A DNA stretch of 64,000 bases, from NCBI RefSeq assembly GCF_030285785.1, contig NZ_CP127247.1, positions 2,937,501 through 3,001,500 on the forward strand, given 5' to 3'. The notes beneath the pieces were generated by a model. The model had not been told where the DNA came from. It searched no databases and saw nothing but the letters and a program-made list of their open reading frames with translations. The DNA is from Parasedimentitalea psychrophila (GTDB taxonomy: Bacteria; Pseudomonadota; Alphaproteobacteria; Rhodobacterales; Rhodobacteraceae). Below, in pieces: positions 44,627 to 55,388 of this stretch. Every line of letters begins with the position of its first letter. Position 1 is the first letter of the stretch. The position numbers and the translations under genes are program-made.

Positions 44627-44644
44627 ATTCTTGTATACAAGAAT
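44627..44644. promoter_or_regulatory. GntR-family operator palindrome
   Basis: ATTCTTGTATACAAGAAT is an 18-bp perfect palindrome in the 140-bp gap between the divergent malonate-uptake operon and the GntR gene. The CTTGTATACAAG core is the style of site used by FCD-type GntR regulators. It lies 42 bases before the regulator's ATG and 82 before the dctP start codon, so one site may control both directions. Confidence 0.83.
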
Positions 44645-44685
44645 ATCCACATTGCGCACAGTGTCCGAGTCTGGTATCGATTGGT

Positions 44686-45342
44686 ATGGAAATTCGACGC
44701 GCTGACATGATTGCAGATGAGCTGGAAGAGCTGGTTTTTGCTGGGGAATATGGCGATGGAGATCGGCTGGACGAGGTCAAGCTGGCGGCCCATTTCGGGG
44801 TGTCGCGCACACCGCTGCGCGAGGCGTTTCAGCGCTTGGTGGCCTCGGGGCTGGCGGAACAGATCCCCCGTCGCGGGGTGTTTGTGCGCCAGCCGGGACC
44901 GGTGGAGCTGATGGAAATGTTTGAAACCATGGCCGAGATTGAGGGTGTTTGCGGTCGTCTGGCGGCGATGCGCATGTCGGATGCTGCGATCGAGGTGTTG
45001 GCCAAGGCCAATACCCGGTGCCAGCAGGCGATCGAGGCCAGCGATATTGATGGCTATTATCGCGAGAACGAGGTGTTTCACCACTTCATCTATCAGCAGT
45101 CCGGCAATTCGTTTCTGGAGCAGGAGGCGCTGCGGCTGCACCGACGCCTGAAACCGTTCCGCAGGCATCAGTTGAAATTTCGCGGCCGGATGGCGCAGTC
45201 GATGTCTGAACATGTTGCGATTGTCGCGGCACTGAAACAGGGTGATCCGGACCGGGCCGCGGAGGCCCTGCGCGGCCATGTCGCCATTCAGGGCGAGAAA
45301 TTCCATATGCTGATGTCGAGCTTGAAAACCGCCGCCCAGTAA
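44686..45342 (+). CDS. GntR family (FCD) regulator of malonate genes
   Basis: A 218-aa regulator. The winged helix occupies residues ~1-70 (GDRLDEVKLAAHFGVSRTPL, REAFQRLVASGLAE, RRGVFVRQ). The helical FCD effector domain follows, with EVFHHFIYQQSGN and ALKQGDPDRAAEALRGHVA. Divergent from the TRAP/malonate operon, it is the likely MatR-like repressor or activator responding to malonate or malonyl-CoA (inferred). Its stop codon is part of a 14-bp tandem repeat. Confidence 0.9.
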   Translation: MEIRRADMIADELEELVFAGEYGDGDRLDEVKLAAHFGVSRTPLREAFQRLVASGLAEQIPRRGVFVRQPGPVELMEMFETMAEIEGVCGRLAAMRMSDAAIEVLAKANTRCQQAIEASDIDGYYRENEVFHHFIYQQSGNSFLEQEALRLHRRLKPFRRHQLKFRGRMAQSMSEHVAIVAALKQGDPDRAAEALRGHVAIQGEKFHMLMSSLKTAAQ

Positions 45343-45370
45343 CTGCCGCCCAGTAACCGCCGCCCAGTCA
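45329..45370 (+). repeat. 14-bp tandem repeat x3 across the GntR stop codon
   Basis: Three units: CCGCCGCCCAGTAA, CTGCCGCCCAGTAA and CCGCCGCCCAGTCA. The first contains the GntR stop codon TAA at its end and the second carries another TAA. The pattern points to recent slippage duplication at the gene's 3' end. Confidence 0.85.
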
Positions 45371-45579
45371 CGAAAAACTGGAGCTCTGAGGGCATCTCTT
45401 TCTGGTGTGTCTCATGATTTCCAACAATTTGTGGGGCGGTGTCATCACATGTCTGCGGGAGAGGTGGATGGGTGTCGTTTTCAGGCCCTGTTGGTCTCAA
45501 ACGTGCAAGGCAAGCGGCTCAAAAAATTGCTGATATGCGAAATGGACCGACAATCGGTTTCAGGCGCGAGGAGCCCCCG

Positions 45580-46416
45580 ATGAACACCAAATTGCTTTTG
45601 ATCATCCTTGACGGGGTGCCCTGGCGAAACTTTCGCCGCCTGTTTGGAAACCTGGAGGGCTGGGTCGACAGTGGCGAGGCCCGGGTCTGGAAACAGCGCG
45701 CTGTGCTGCCCTCCATTTCCGCCAGTTGCTATGCGTCGATCCACACCGGAGTGTCGCCGCAACAGCATGGCTGCACCGGCAATGCAAATGTGTTTCGGCT
45801 CAGCCATGACGATGTGTTTAGCCAGGTGCGCAAGGGCGGCGGCGTGACCGGTGGCGTGGCGCACAGTTTCTGGTCGCAGTTTTTCAACCGGCACCCTTTT
45901 GATCCTGTGATGGACGTTGAATATGATGAGCCGGACAGCCAGACCATCAACCACGGTCGGTTTCATTCGATGACCGGCTATGGCCACCACAACCAGATGA
46001 CGCCGTCAGATGTTGATCTGTTTGGCTCATTGACCAACCTCTGCCTGCGCAAGGACCTGGATTACGGCATGCTGCATACCTGCACGCTTGACAGTATGGG
46101 GCACCGCTATTTTCACGACTGTCAGGAAATGGATCACGCCTGTTTTGCGATGGACGAAATGCTGGCTCCGTTTATCACCCGCTGGCGGAAGATGGGCTAT
46201 GAGGTGATGGTTACGGCTGACCATGGTCAGGATGCGCGTGGTCATCACGGCGGCCGAGATCCGTTGCAACAGGAAACGGCGCTTTACTATTTCGGCGAGG
46301 CGCAGGGACCCAGCAGCGACATGGTTATTGATCAGCTGCAAATCGCCCCCACCATCCTGTCACGGATGGGCGCGCCGATTGCAGACACCATGCTGGCCGA
46401 GCCGTTTTTGTGGTGA
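45580..46416 (+). CDS. alkaline-phosphatase-superfamily phosphodiesterase/pyrophosphatase-like protein
   Basis: A 278-aa protein of the type I phosphodiesterase/nucleotide pyrophosphatase fold. Metal and nucleophile segments: LLIILDGVPW at the start, then PSISASCYASIHTGVSPQQH (Ser/Thr nucleophile zone). DSMGHRYF and TADHGQDARGHHGG supply the other metal ligands. No signal peptide, so probably cytoplasmic. The start at 45580 follows GAGGAG. Substrate unknown; the closest functional classes hydrolyse phosphodiesters or sulfate/phosphonate esters. Neighbours do not help. Confidence 0.82.
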   Translation: MNTKLLLIILDGVPWRNFRRLFGNLEGWVDSGEARVWKQRAVLPSISASCYASIHTGVSPQQHGCTGNANVFRLSHDDVFSQVRKGGGVTGGVAHSFWSQFFNRHPFDPVMDVEYDEPDSQTINHGRFHSMTGYGHHNQMTPSDVDLFGSLTNLCLRKDLDYGMLHTCTLDSMGHRYFHDCQEMDHACFAMDEMLAPFITRWRKMGYEVMVTADHGQDARGHHGGRDPLQQETALYYFGEAQGPSSDMVIDQLQIAPTILSRMGAPIADTMLAEPFLW

Positions 46417-46478
46417 GATCGCAGGCCCCGGCAGGGGCCTGCATATCCGTCAGGAGTGGGACAGGCGGCGAGACAGGC

Positions 46479-46522
46479 GGGGCGCTGCCCCGGACCCCGA
46501 GGTATTTTTAACAAGAAGAAGG
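46479..46522 (+). repeat. intergenic repeat, copy 2 (hairpin plus GAGGTATTTT...AAGAAGAAGG)
   Basis: Hairpin GGGGC-GCT-GCCCC (46479-46491), then CGAGGTATTTTTAACAAG and AAGAAGG. It differs from copy 1 (4869-4929) by a shorter middle and a G-to-T change. Here it lies in a spacer with no gene directly downstream. Confidence 0.8.
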
Positions 46523-46564
46523 CGGCAGAGGGCGGCATGACACCTGATCCCTGTCCGGGTGATG

Positions 46565-46589
46565 TGTAGGGTGTGTGCTTGCACGCACC
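46565..46589 (+). repeat. REP-like 25-bp element, copy 3
   Basis: Identical over 25 bases to the copy at 27360-27384. It stands alone between the phosphodiesterase and the esterase genes, 43 bases after the other intergenic repeat. The site lies between convergent genes. Confidence 0.85.
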
Positions 46590-46610
46590 ATCTGTTGTGT
46601 GGGTGCGGGG

Positions 46611-47534
46611 TCACTCGAACGGCCAGATTTCCTGGCCCAGGGCTTCGACGGCGACTGAAATGCGTTCGAAACTGTTGCGGGCCCGACCGACCGAGTGGCG
46701 GGCGCGCAAATAGCCGTGCACCAATCCGGGTTCGTTGATCCAATGCACCTGACCGCCCACCGCCTGCACGTGATCGCGGTAGTGGCGCGAATCGTCGCGC
46801 AGCGGATCACAGTCGGCTGTGATCAAAACCGTCGGCGGCAGGTTTGAGAAATCGCTGTCCTGCAAGGGGGCAAAGCTCGGGTCTCCCACTGGCAGCGGCC
46901 CGTCGCAGCGGAATTGCTGGTAATACAGACATTCATCGCGGGTCAGCATTGGCGCCTGGGCGTGCTCGATATAAGATCCTTTGGTCATATCGCCGCCCAG
47001 TCCGGGGTAGATCAACACCTGTCCCAGCACCCCCTGAAGTTTTCCGCGCGCGTGATGCGCCACTGCCGCTGCCAGGGTGCCGCCGGCGCTGTCACCGAGC
47101 AAAATCAGGCTGTTGCCATAGTGTTTTGCCGCCCATTGGGTGGCGGTCCAGGCGTCGTCAAAACTGGCCGGGTGTTTGTGCTCGGGGGCCAGCCGATAAT
47201 CAACCGAGATTACGCGGTAGCCGGTCTGGGCGCAGATCTCGGCGCAGATGTCATCATGGCTGTCCAGCCCGCCGACGACAAAGCCGCCGCCGTGGAAAAA
47301 CATCACTGTGCGCGATGGATCACCGGCCCAGTAGTGGCGCAGCGGCACCCCATCTGCCGAGAGCTCTTCGGTCTGGACCATGGGGGGGTGGGCGACGTGG
47401 AAATCGCGGCACATGGCATCATAGTTGTCGCGTTGTTCATCCAGGCTCAGCTCGACGGCAGTGTCGCCGTAGCTTTCGCCGGTTTTGCGGATGAAACCCC
47501 AGGTCTCGGCGTCAATCAGTTTTTCATAGTCCAT
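46611..47534 (-). CDS. alpha/beta hydrolase, HSL-type esterase/lipase
   Basis: A 307-aa carboxylesterase of the hormone-sensitive-lipase group. The oxyanion motif is FHGGGFVVGG, the nucleophile elbow GDSAGG, followed by DYRLAPEHKHP. The acid and histidine of the triad lie in DCDPLRDDSRHY and GLVHGYL. Cytoplasmic and monocistronic. Substrate unknown, probably short-chain acyl esters. Confidence 0.9.
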   Translation of the reverse strand: MDYEKLIDAETWGFIRKTGESYGDTAVELSLDEQRDNYDAMCRDFHVAHPPMVQTEELSADGVPLRHYWAGDPSRTVMFFHGGGFVVGGLDSHDDICAEICAQTGYRVISVDYRLAPEHKHPASFDDAWTATQWAAKHYGNSLILLGDSAGGTLAAAVAHHARGKLQGVLGQVLIYPGLGGDMTKGSYIEHAQAPMLTRDECLYYQQFRCDGPLPVGDPSFAPLQDSDFSNLPPTVLITADCDPLRDDSRHYRDHVQAVGGQVHWINEPGLVHGYLRARHSVGRARNSFERISVAVEALGQEIWPFE

Positions 47535-47594
47535 CCCGGATCTCCGCTGAGTTTACCCGAGACTAGACCAGGAGTGGCCAATCTCCCAAACAAA

Positions 47595-47617
47595 GAAAGC
47601 GCCACGGGGGCGCTTTC
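47595..47617 (-). terminator. terminator after the acyl-CoA synthetase gene
   Basis: GAAAGCGCC at 47595-47603 and GGCGCTTTC at 47609-47617 form a 9-bp stem with a five-base loop. On the minus strand it is followed by the T-rich TTTGTTT. It lies 20 bases after the stop of the gene at 47638. Confidence 0.83.
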
Positions 47618-47637
47618 CTGTCGTTTATGGGGTTGCT

Positions 47638-49533
47638 CTATGCGCTTGGCATCAGCTCCCAGGGGCGGGTAAAACCGCCTAGCACCCTGGCGATTTTATC
47701 GTCTGAAATGCCATTGGCTTCGACCTGGGCGACCAGACCGCGCTTTTTGTCGTCGATCACGTTTTCAACCCGCGCAGCCAGCCCCGATTTGAGCAGGGCG
47801 TCGTTGTAGACCCGGGTAATTGCATTGCGGCGCAGATCCGGTTTGAACACCTTGCCAACAGCCGTCTTGGGCAGCTCGTCCAGAATGGTCATATGTTTTG
47901 GAATGGCGGCGCGTTCGTGGACGTGCAGTTTGCAGAACGCCATTAGCTCTTCAGGTGTGACCGAGGCGCCGTCGACCAATTCGACAAAGGCGCAGGGCAG
48001 CTCTCCCGCATGGGCATCAGGCTGCCCGATGGCACCGGCAAAGGCCACTGCCTCGTGGCCCAGCAGCGCCTCTTCGATCTCGGCCGGGTCGATGTTGTGA
48101 CCGCCGCGGATGATCAGATCCTTGGCACGGCCAGTGATCCACAGATAGCCGTCCCCGTCTATCCGGCCCAGATCGCCAGTGCGCAGGTATTTGTCGAAAT
48201 AATACAGGTCGGTATTCTTGGCCGCCTCGGTATAGGTATGGCCCGCATAAACGCCGGGGTTGGAGACGCAGATCTCGCCGATCTCATCCTCGGCACTTTC
48301 CACCGGGCCATCTGCGGTGCCCTTGACGATCTTCACATCTGTGTAGGGGAACGGGATGCCGGTTGATCCGATCTTTTTCTCGCCGCTTGGCGGGTTGCAG
48401 GAGACCAGACAGGTGGCCTCGGTCAGGCCGTAGCCTTCGACGATAGAGATGCCGGTGGCCTTTTCAAAGCGGCGGAACAGTTCGATGGGCAACGGGGCCG
48501 AGCCGGAAAAGGCGGTTTTCACGGTTGAGACATCGGCATCAATCGGCCGCTGCATCTTGGCCGAAATGGCTGTCGGCACGGTGATGATAAAGGTGATCTT
48601 CCAGCGTTCGATCAGCTTCCAGAAATTGTCGAAAACCCCTTCGCCGCGATAGCCCTGCGGTGTCGGAAACACCACATGCGCCCCCGAGGCGATGGTCGGC
48701 ATTAAAATGACGTGGCAGGCAAAGACGTGGAACAGCGGCAGCGGGCACATGATGTTGTCTTCTTCGGTGAACAGCAGCCTGCTGCCCAGCCAGCCGTTAT
48801 AGATCATGCCCGAGTATTTATGTTGTGCCACCTTGGGCATGCCGGTGGTGCCGCCGGTGTGGAAATAACAGGCCACCCGGTCGCCGTCACTGTCGGCAAA
48901 GTTGAGCGTGGTGGGCTGTTTGTCGAGCTCTTTGTTGAAGTTTTTGTAATCCGCGTGCGCGATTTTTTCCTTGCCCTCTAGCTTGGGCCGGATCAGTGGC
49001 ACGATCCATGATTTGGGTGGCGACAGATAGCGGTTGAGATCCACCTCGAGCACGGTGTTCACATTGGGCGCATGGCGCACCGCCTCGGCCACTTTCTGGG
49101 CGACGTCGGTCTTGGGGAAGGGGCGTAGCGTGACCACAACCTTGGCATTGGTCTCGCGCAGGATCGAGGCGATCTGTTCCGGTTCCAGCAAGGGATTGAT
49201 CGGATTGACGATGCCGGCAACTGCACCGCCCAGGAGCGCGAATATGGTCTCGTGGCAATTGGGCAGCACATAGGCCACCACATCTTTTTCGCCGATACCC
49301 AGCGCGCGAAACAGGTTGGCGGCCTGAGTTGTCTTGTCCTTGACCTGGGCCCAGCTGAGGGTCTCGGCCTTGTCGGTGGCACCGGACTGGATTTGATAGC
49401 TGACCGCATTGTTATTTGGAAATTTAGCTGCGGTGCGCGACAGAAGGCCGTATAGTGTCGCGGGTAAATCCCGCTGGTCATACGGCATTTCATTTTCTAT
49501 CGCATTGCGATCATCAATCCCGGCAAATGCCAT
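47638..49533 (-). CDS. acyl-CoA synthetase (AMP-forming)
   Basis: A 631-aa member of the acyl-adenylate family. P-loop TGGTTGMPKVAQ; VEGYGLTEATCL; YLRTGDLGRIDGDGYLWITG; hinge RAKDLIIRGGHNIDP; catalytic lysine in PKTAVGKVFKPDLRR. Somewhat longer than usual FadD proteins, with an insert near residues 170-205. The start at 49533 follows GGAGGG. The fatty or aromatic acid used cannot be told; it stands alone. Confidence 0.88.
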   Translation of the reverse strand: MAFAGIDDRNAIENEMPYDQRDLPATLYGLLSRTAAKFPNNNAVSYQIQSGATDKAETLSWAQVKDKTTQAANLFRALGIGEKDVVAYVLPNCHETIFALLGGAVAGIVNPINPLLEPEQIASILRETNAKVVVTLRPFPKTDVAQKVAEAVRHAPNVNTVLEVDLNRYLSPPKSWIVPLIRPKLEGKEKIAHADYKNFNKELDKQPTTLNFADSDGDRVACYFHTGGTTGMPKVAQHKYSGMIYNGWLGSRLLFTEEDNIMCPLPLFHVFACHVILMPTIASGAHVVFPTPQGYRGEGVFDNFWKLIERWKITFIITVPTAISAKMQRPIDADVSTVKTAFSGSAPLPIELFRRFEKATGISIVEGYGLTEATCLVSCNPPSGEKKIGSTGIPFPYTDVKIVKGTADGPVESAEDEIGEICVSNPGVYAGHTYTEAAKNTDLYYFDKYLRTGDLGRIDGDGYLWITGRAKDLIIRGGHNIDPAEIEEALLGHEAVAFAGAIGQPDAHAGELPCAFVELVDGASVTPEELMAFCKLHVHERAAIPKHMTILDELPKTAVGKVFKPDLRRNAITRVYNDALLKSGLAARVENVIDDKKRGLVAQVEANGISDDKIARVLGGFTRPWELMPSA

Positions 49534-49685
49534 GTCATCCCTCCGCTGGGCCCATCTGCTGCGGGCCTGTTTTGTGCTTTGGCCCAAGATGCGGGGAAAA
49601 CCAGATTGACGCAAGCGCAGGCGCAGGGTCACCCCAAGGCAACCATGTTATGACGCTGCGCCATTCTGGGATTGGCGATGGTCGC

Positions 49686-50147
49686 CTAGACGCCCGCGCT
49701 GCCATAGGTATCAAGCGAGCCGCCGGCAACCAGATGGTCCAGAAGCACCCGGCGTTGCTCTCCGTAGGTCAGGTTCAGCACCCGGACCTCTTCGGCTGTC
49801 AGTTTACGCCGTTCATAGCCAAGATCAGCTAGGCAGCGGTCCACAGCCGAGGCCTCGCCGCTGTCGCGAATATCCTCCTGGACTGGATAGACAATAAGCG
49901 GTCCAAGAATGCCGGCGAATATAATCCCGCCCACATAGCTACTGACCACTGCGGTGTTGCCGCCTCTTTTTGCATTTGGAGAGCAGGTTATGACCGCGGC
50001 CTTGGCAGCGTCAAGACTGTGCCCCTGCTGAAAGGGGACCGAGGGTCCGGGGGTGCCTGCGCATCCTGCCAAAACCGCCAATCCGGCCAGTGCGGTTGAC
50101 CGCAGCAGGGAGCGGACCGTAAAAATTCGCGCGTGGTGCAAAGTCAT
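49686..50147 (-). CDS. lipoprotein of unknown function
   Basis: A 153-aa protein with an N-terminal lipoprotein signal and lipobox LAVLAGC (Cys at ~29). The mature part has a glycine-rich hydrophobic stretch (YVGGIIFAGILGPLIVYP) that may insert in or touch the membrane, and two more cysteines (ITCSP, DRCLADLG). No family recognised. Located between the acyl-CoA synthetase and the ABC exporter. Confidence 0.7.
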   Translation of the reverse strand: MTLHHARIFTVRSLLRSTALAGLAVLAGCAGTPGPSVPFQQGHSLDAAKAAVITCSPNAKRGGNTAVVSSYVGGIIFAGILGPLIVYPVQEDIRDSGEASAVDRCLADLGYERRKLTAEEVRVLNLTYGEQRRVLLDHLVAGGSLDTYGSAGV

Positions 50148-50261
50148 AAAATGAATCCTATTTGGTAGAATGCTCTTCGTAACTATCCGGGGAATGGGTT
50201 TAAATCCAGTCCGGGTTGGTGGCTCAGGTCGGAATTATCCCTGTCATTCGTTTCAAAAGCA

Positions 50262-50289
50262 AAAGCCCCGGAGGTTAATCCGGGGCTTT
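50262..50289 (-). terminator. terminator after the ABC exporter gene
   Basis: AAAGCCCCGGA (50262-50272) and TCCGGGGCTTT (50279-50289) form an 11-bp stem with a GGTTAA loop. On the minus strand it is followed by TGCTTTTG. It lies 26 bases beyond the stop at 50316. Confidence 0.92.
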
Positions 50290-50315
50290 GGTTCTGGAGG
50301 ATATCGCTGGCAGGT

Positions 50316-52115
50316 CTATTCAGCGGCCATTCCTGCGGTGAACTGCAACCGGGCCAGACGGGCATATAGCCCGCCTTGGGCAACCAATTGATCGTGGGTG
50401 CCGGTGGCAACAATGCCGCCGTCCTCAAGCACCACAATCCGGTCCGCCTTTTTCACTGTTGCCAGACGATGCGCCACAATCAGCGTGGTGCGCCCCTCGC
50501 AGAGTTCATCCACGGCGGCCTGCACCAGACGTTCGCTTTCGGCATCCAAGGCCGAGGTTGCTTCGTCCAGCAACAACACCGGGGCGTCGCGCAGGATGGC
50601 GCGGGCAATGGCGATGCGCTGCTTTTGGCCGCCGGACAGCATCACACCGCGTTCGCCGACAAAACTGTCGTAGCCGTCGGGCAGGGCTGAGATGAAATCA
50701 TGGGCGGCGGCGGCCTTGGCGGCGGCTTCGACCTCGGCGTCTGTCGCATCAAGGCGGCCAAAGCGGATGTTGTCGCGGGCCGAGGTGGCAAAGATCACCG
50801 GATCCTGTGGCACCAGCGAGATCGCCTGACGGAACTGGTCCCGCTGCAGGTCGGGCAGGGCGATCCCGTCCAGTTTCACCACCCCTGTAGTGGGGTCATA
50901 GAAGCGCTGGATCAGCTGGATAATGGTGGTCTTGCCGGCCCCCGAGGGACCAACAAAGGCCACGGTTTCGCCCGGTGATACGGTCAGCGTCACATTCAGC
51001 AGCGCCGAGGTTTCGGGGCGGGCCGGGTAACGGAACGACACATTGTCAAAGGTGATCTCGCCGCGCACCGGGCTGGCCAGTGTTTTGGGCGCGGCTGGAT
51101 CGGTGACGTTGTCCTTTGCGTTCAACAGCTCGATCAGCCGATCGGTGGCGCCTGCTGCACGTTGCAGCTCGCTCCAGATTTCGGACAATGCGGCAACCGA
51201 GCCTGCGACCAGAACCGAATAGATCACGAACTGGATCAGGGTGCCTTCGGTCATCACGCCGGCGCGCACGTCGATGGCGCCCATCCACAGCACTCCGACG
51301 ATGCCGGAGAACACCAGGAAGATCACGATGACGGTCAAATAGGCGCGGGTTCTGATCCGCCGCTGCGAGACATCATACGAGGTTTCGGTCATTTCCGCGA
51401 ACTGCGCCCGGCTGGCGGTCTCATGGGTGAAGGCCTGCACCGTCTGCACCGCAGACAGGGCCTCGCTGGCATTGCCAGAGGAGGCCGCGATCCAGTCCTG
51501 GTTCTCGCGGCTGATCACCCGCAGTTTGCGACCCAGCACCAGAATAGGCACGATCACCGAGGGCACGATCAACAGCACCAGACCTGCCAGCTTGGCCGAA
51601 GTCAGCAGCATCAGCACCAGGCCACCGATGAACAGCAGGATATTGCGCAGGGCAATGGAAACCGACGATCCCAACACCGACTGGATCAGGGTGGTATCGG
51701 TGGTGATCCGGCTGAGCACTTCACCGGTCATGATCTTCTCGAAGAACTCGGGGCTCATGCTGAGAACCCGGTTGAACACCGCCATGCGGATATCAGCCAC
51801 CACCCGTTCGCCCAGCCGGGTCACCAGCGCATAGCGCAGCCCGGTGCCGACGGCCAACAGGGCGGCAATCCCCAGTGCGGCCAGGAAATACTGGCTGAGC
51901 AGCTCGCTGTCACTGACCCGGAAGTTATCCACCACCCGGCGCACCGCCAAAGGCAGTGTCAGCGACAGGCTGGCAGTTAACACCAAGGCAAAAAGCGCCA
52001 GTATCATCTGCACCCAGTAGGGTTTCATGAATGGCCAGAGTGCCCCAAGCACGCTGATTTTCTTAGAGCTCTCGCGCTCTTCATTTGCGTGAGGTGCTGC
52101 TTTTGATCGCGCCAT
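50316..52115 (-). CDS. ABC transporter, exporter type (MsbA/lipid A-like)
   Basis: A 599-aa half-transporter with a six-helix membrane domain (residues ~25-320) fused to an ATPase. Walker A is GPSGAGKTTIIQLIQR, Q-loop SLVPQDP, signature LSGGQKQRIAIARAI, Walker B VLLLDEATSALD and H-loop IVAHRLATV. Such homodimers flip lipids or drugs outward. The start at 52115 follows AAGGA; an upstream in-frame ATG at 52172 is less likely. Cargo unknown. Confidence 0.9.
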   Translation of the reverse strand: MARSKAAPHANEERESSKKISVLGALWPFMKPYWVQMILALFALVLTASLSLTLPLAVRRVVDNFRVSDSELLSQYFLAALGIAALLAVGTGLRYALVTRLGERVVADIRMAVFNRVLSMSPEFFEKIMTGEVLSRITTDTTLIQSVLGSSVSIALRNILLFIGGLVLMLLTSAKLAGLVLLIVPSVIVPILVLGRKLRVISRENQDWIAASSGNASEALSAVQTVQAFTHETASRAQFAEMTETSYDVSQRRIRTRAYLTVIVIFLVFSGIVGVLWMGAIDVRAGVMTEGTLIQFVIYSVLVAGSVAALSEIWSELQRAAGATDRLIELLNAKDNVTDPAAPKTLASPVRGEITFDNVSFRYPARPETSALLNVTLTVSPGETVAFVGPSGAGKTTIIQLIQRFYDPTTGVVKLDGIALPDLQRDQFRQAISLVPQDPVIFATSARDNIRFGRLDATDAEVEAAAKAAAAHDFISALPDGYDSFVGERGVMLSGGQKQRIAIARAILRDAPVLLLDEATSALDAESERLVQAAVDELCEGRTTLIVAHRLATVKKADRIVVLEDGGIVATGTHDQLVAQGGLYARLARLQFTAGMAAE

Positions 52116-52302
52116 TTCGGATCCTTTGATCTGTCTATCCCGGCAGGCGTATAATGCGCTGCATATGGCCAAGGTTCATGGCCCCGCAACGGCGTCGCGT
52201 CAAGCGGCCAAGTGCCGCGCTTGGCGGCGAGTTTGCCAAGTTATGCTGCTGCCCGTGATGGCGGGGAGATGCGAGAGCGGGCGACGGCACAGGAACCCGG
52301 CG

Positions 52303-53166
52303 TCAACCGGGTCTGGTCAGGGTCTTTGAAAGCATTGACCACTGCCGTTGGGACAGGCTCTCCTTGGAGGCCAGTAGCCAGTTGGTATCGCGCGTTGTCA
52401 GACTGTCCTGGGACAATCGGACCAACCGCCCGGACTGCAAATCCTCTTGGCACAATGGCAATGAGGCCAGCACCACCCCAAGCCCCGCCCGCGCCGCTGC
52501 CAGTGCAGATGAAAACGCATCAAAGCGGAACATCGGCACTGGGGTCACCGGGTCACCGGTCTGATCCGCCCAGTCCTTCCAGCCGGGTCGCGGCCCGGAC
52601 AGGTTCAACCGTGGCAGCGTTTGCCAGGGCTTTGGCGTCTGCAAAAGACCGGGCGCCGCCACCGGGCTGATTTCCTCTTTATACAGCGGCACCTTATAGT
52701 GTTGCGGCCAGTCGCCGCCGCCGTATCTGACCTTGATAATGTCATCTTGTTGGGTGACATCAGAAGCCAGCACCATTGATTTGAACGAGATCTGGATATG
52801 CTCTTGCGCGGGGATTTGTTGCAGCCGCTCGGCGATCCACAACTCAATGACGCTGGCGGTTGCGGAAATCGTCAGGTGCTTTCGTTGCACTCCGAATAGC
52901 GCCTCGGAACTGCGGCGCAGGCTGATCAGCGCCGAGCTGACATAGGGCAGCCAGGTCTCGCCATCCACAGTCAGGATCACGCCGCGGGCCTGGCGCAGAA
53001 ACAGCGCGGTGCCGATCTGACGCTCTAGATTGCCGATGCGCTGACTGATTGCAGATTGGGTCAATCCGGTTTCTGCCGCCGCCGCCGTGAAGCTACCGGT
53101 CCGGCCGGCCGCTTCAAAGGCGCGGATCCATTCGAGGGGCAGGTTATCAAGTTGTAGGTTCGACAT
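52303..53166 (-). CDS. LysR family regulator, divergent from tmpA
   Basis: A 287-aa LysR-type regulator of the GcvA-like branch. N-terminal helix-turn-helix: WIRAFEAAGRTGSFTAAAAE, then GLTQSAISQRIGNLERQIG and FLRQARGVIL. An effector domain follows. The start is the ATG at 53166 (the frame extends two codons further, to a TTG). Divergent from the dioxygenase/HD pair and 100 bp from it, so it probably controls their expression in response to the phosphonate substrate (inferred). Confidence 0.9.
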   Translation of the reverse strand: MSNLQLDNLPLEWIRAFEAAGRTGSFTAAAAETGLTQSAISQRIGNLERQIGTALFLRQARGVILTVDGETWLPYVSSALISLRRSSEALFGVQRKHLTISATASVIELWIAERLQQIPAQEHIQISFKSMVLASDVTQQDDIIKVRYGGGDWPQHYKVPLYKEEISPVAAPGLLQTPKPWQTLPRLNLSGPRPGWKDWADQTGDPVTPVPMFRFDAFSSALAAARAGLGVVLASLPLCQEDLQSGRLVRLSQDSLTTRDTNWLLASKESLSQRQWSMLSKTLTRPG

Positions 53167-53190
53167 TAGCAATTCCGGGTCTCAGGGGCT

Positions 53191-53211
53191 AATTAGCTAA
53201 TTTGATATAAT
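53191..53211 (+). promoter_or_regulatory. palindrome and -10 box between the LysR and tmpA genes
   Basis: AATTAGCTAATT (53191-53202) is a perfect 12-bp palindrome in the divergent gap. TATAAT at 53206-53211 is a consensus -10 for the tmpA direction, with no good -35, as expected for an activator-dependent promoter. The palindrome sits where a LysR activator would contact the polymerase. Confidence 0.55.
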
Positions 53212-53233
53212 GCAAAAAAGCGACCAAACATAG

Positions 53234-55005
<1,772 letters not shown>

Positions 55006-55081
55006 GTCCAGCCCGGTTTGACCGCAGCTCCCAGCCGCGCGCTGAACCGGCCAGTGGCTTTGGCCACTGCACTACACACAG

Positions 55082-55115
55082 AAACGGTTTCCCCAGTGGA
55101 GACCGTTTTTTTTTT
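55082..55115 (+). terminator. rho-independent terminator after tmpAB
   Basis: AAACGGT at 55082-55088 pairs with ACCGTTT at 55102-55108, continued inward by TTCC/GGAG to an 11-bp stem. A run of T's to 55115 follows. Confidence 0.92.
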
Positions 55116-55251
55116 GAGGCGTGCCGCCGTCCACAGACCACCGGAGCGGTGCTTGGGGTTTTTGGCTAGCCACTGAAAACAAGTTGAAAACACGGATATT
55201 GCGCGCCTCTGTGGTGACCTGATTTGGTCACGATATATTGGGAGAGCTCAG

Positions 55252-55295
55252 TGGAGCGGGCGGCGGGAATCGAACCCGCGTCATCAGCTTGGAAG
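55252..55295 (-). repeat. 3'-half copy of tRNA-Gly: att-site remnant
   Basis: This 44-nt piece, read on the minus strand, runs from the anticodon loop (CTTCCAAGCTGATGAC) through the T arm to CGCCCGCTCCA. It matches the intact tRNA-Gly(TCC) at 55389-55462 except for a compensatory A-to-G / T-to-C pair in the T stem. The similarity stops exactly at the anticodon loop, the usual crossover for tyrosine integrases. The missing 5' half is replaced by unrelated sequence. Confidence 0.85.
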
Positions 55296-55388
55296 TCTAG
55301 TGTCCAAAACTTGAATTACGCCATAAATTCAACCGGATACCGGAAGTGGTGATCGGATTTTGCAGGCAATATGTCGGAAGTGATTTTT

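Noticed and set aside
46540-46570. Short frame after the second intergenic repeat (ATG at about 46537)
   Set aside because: Only about ten codons before a stop. It shows that the repeat's Shine-Dalgarno-like end does not always precede a gene.
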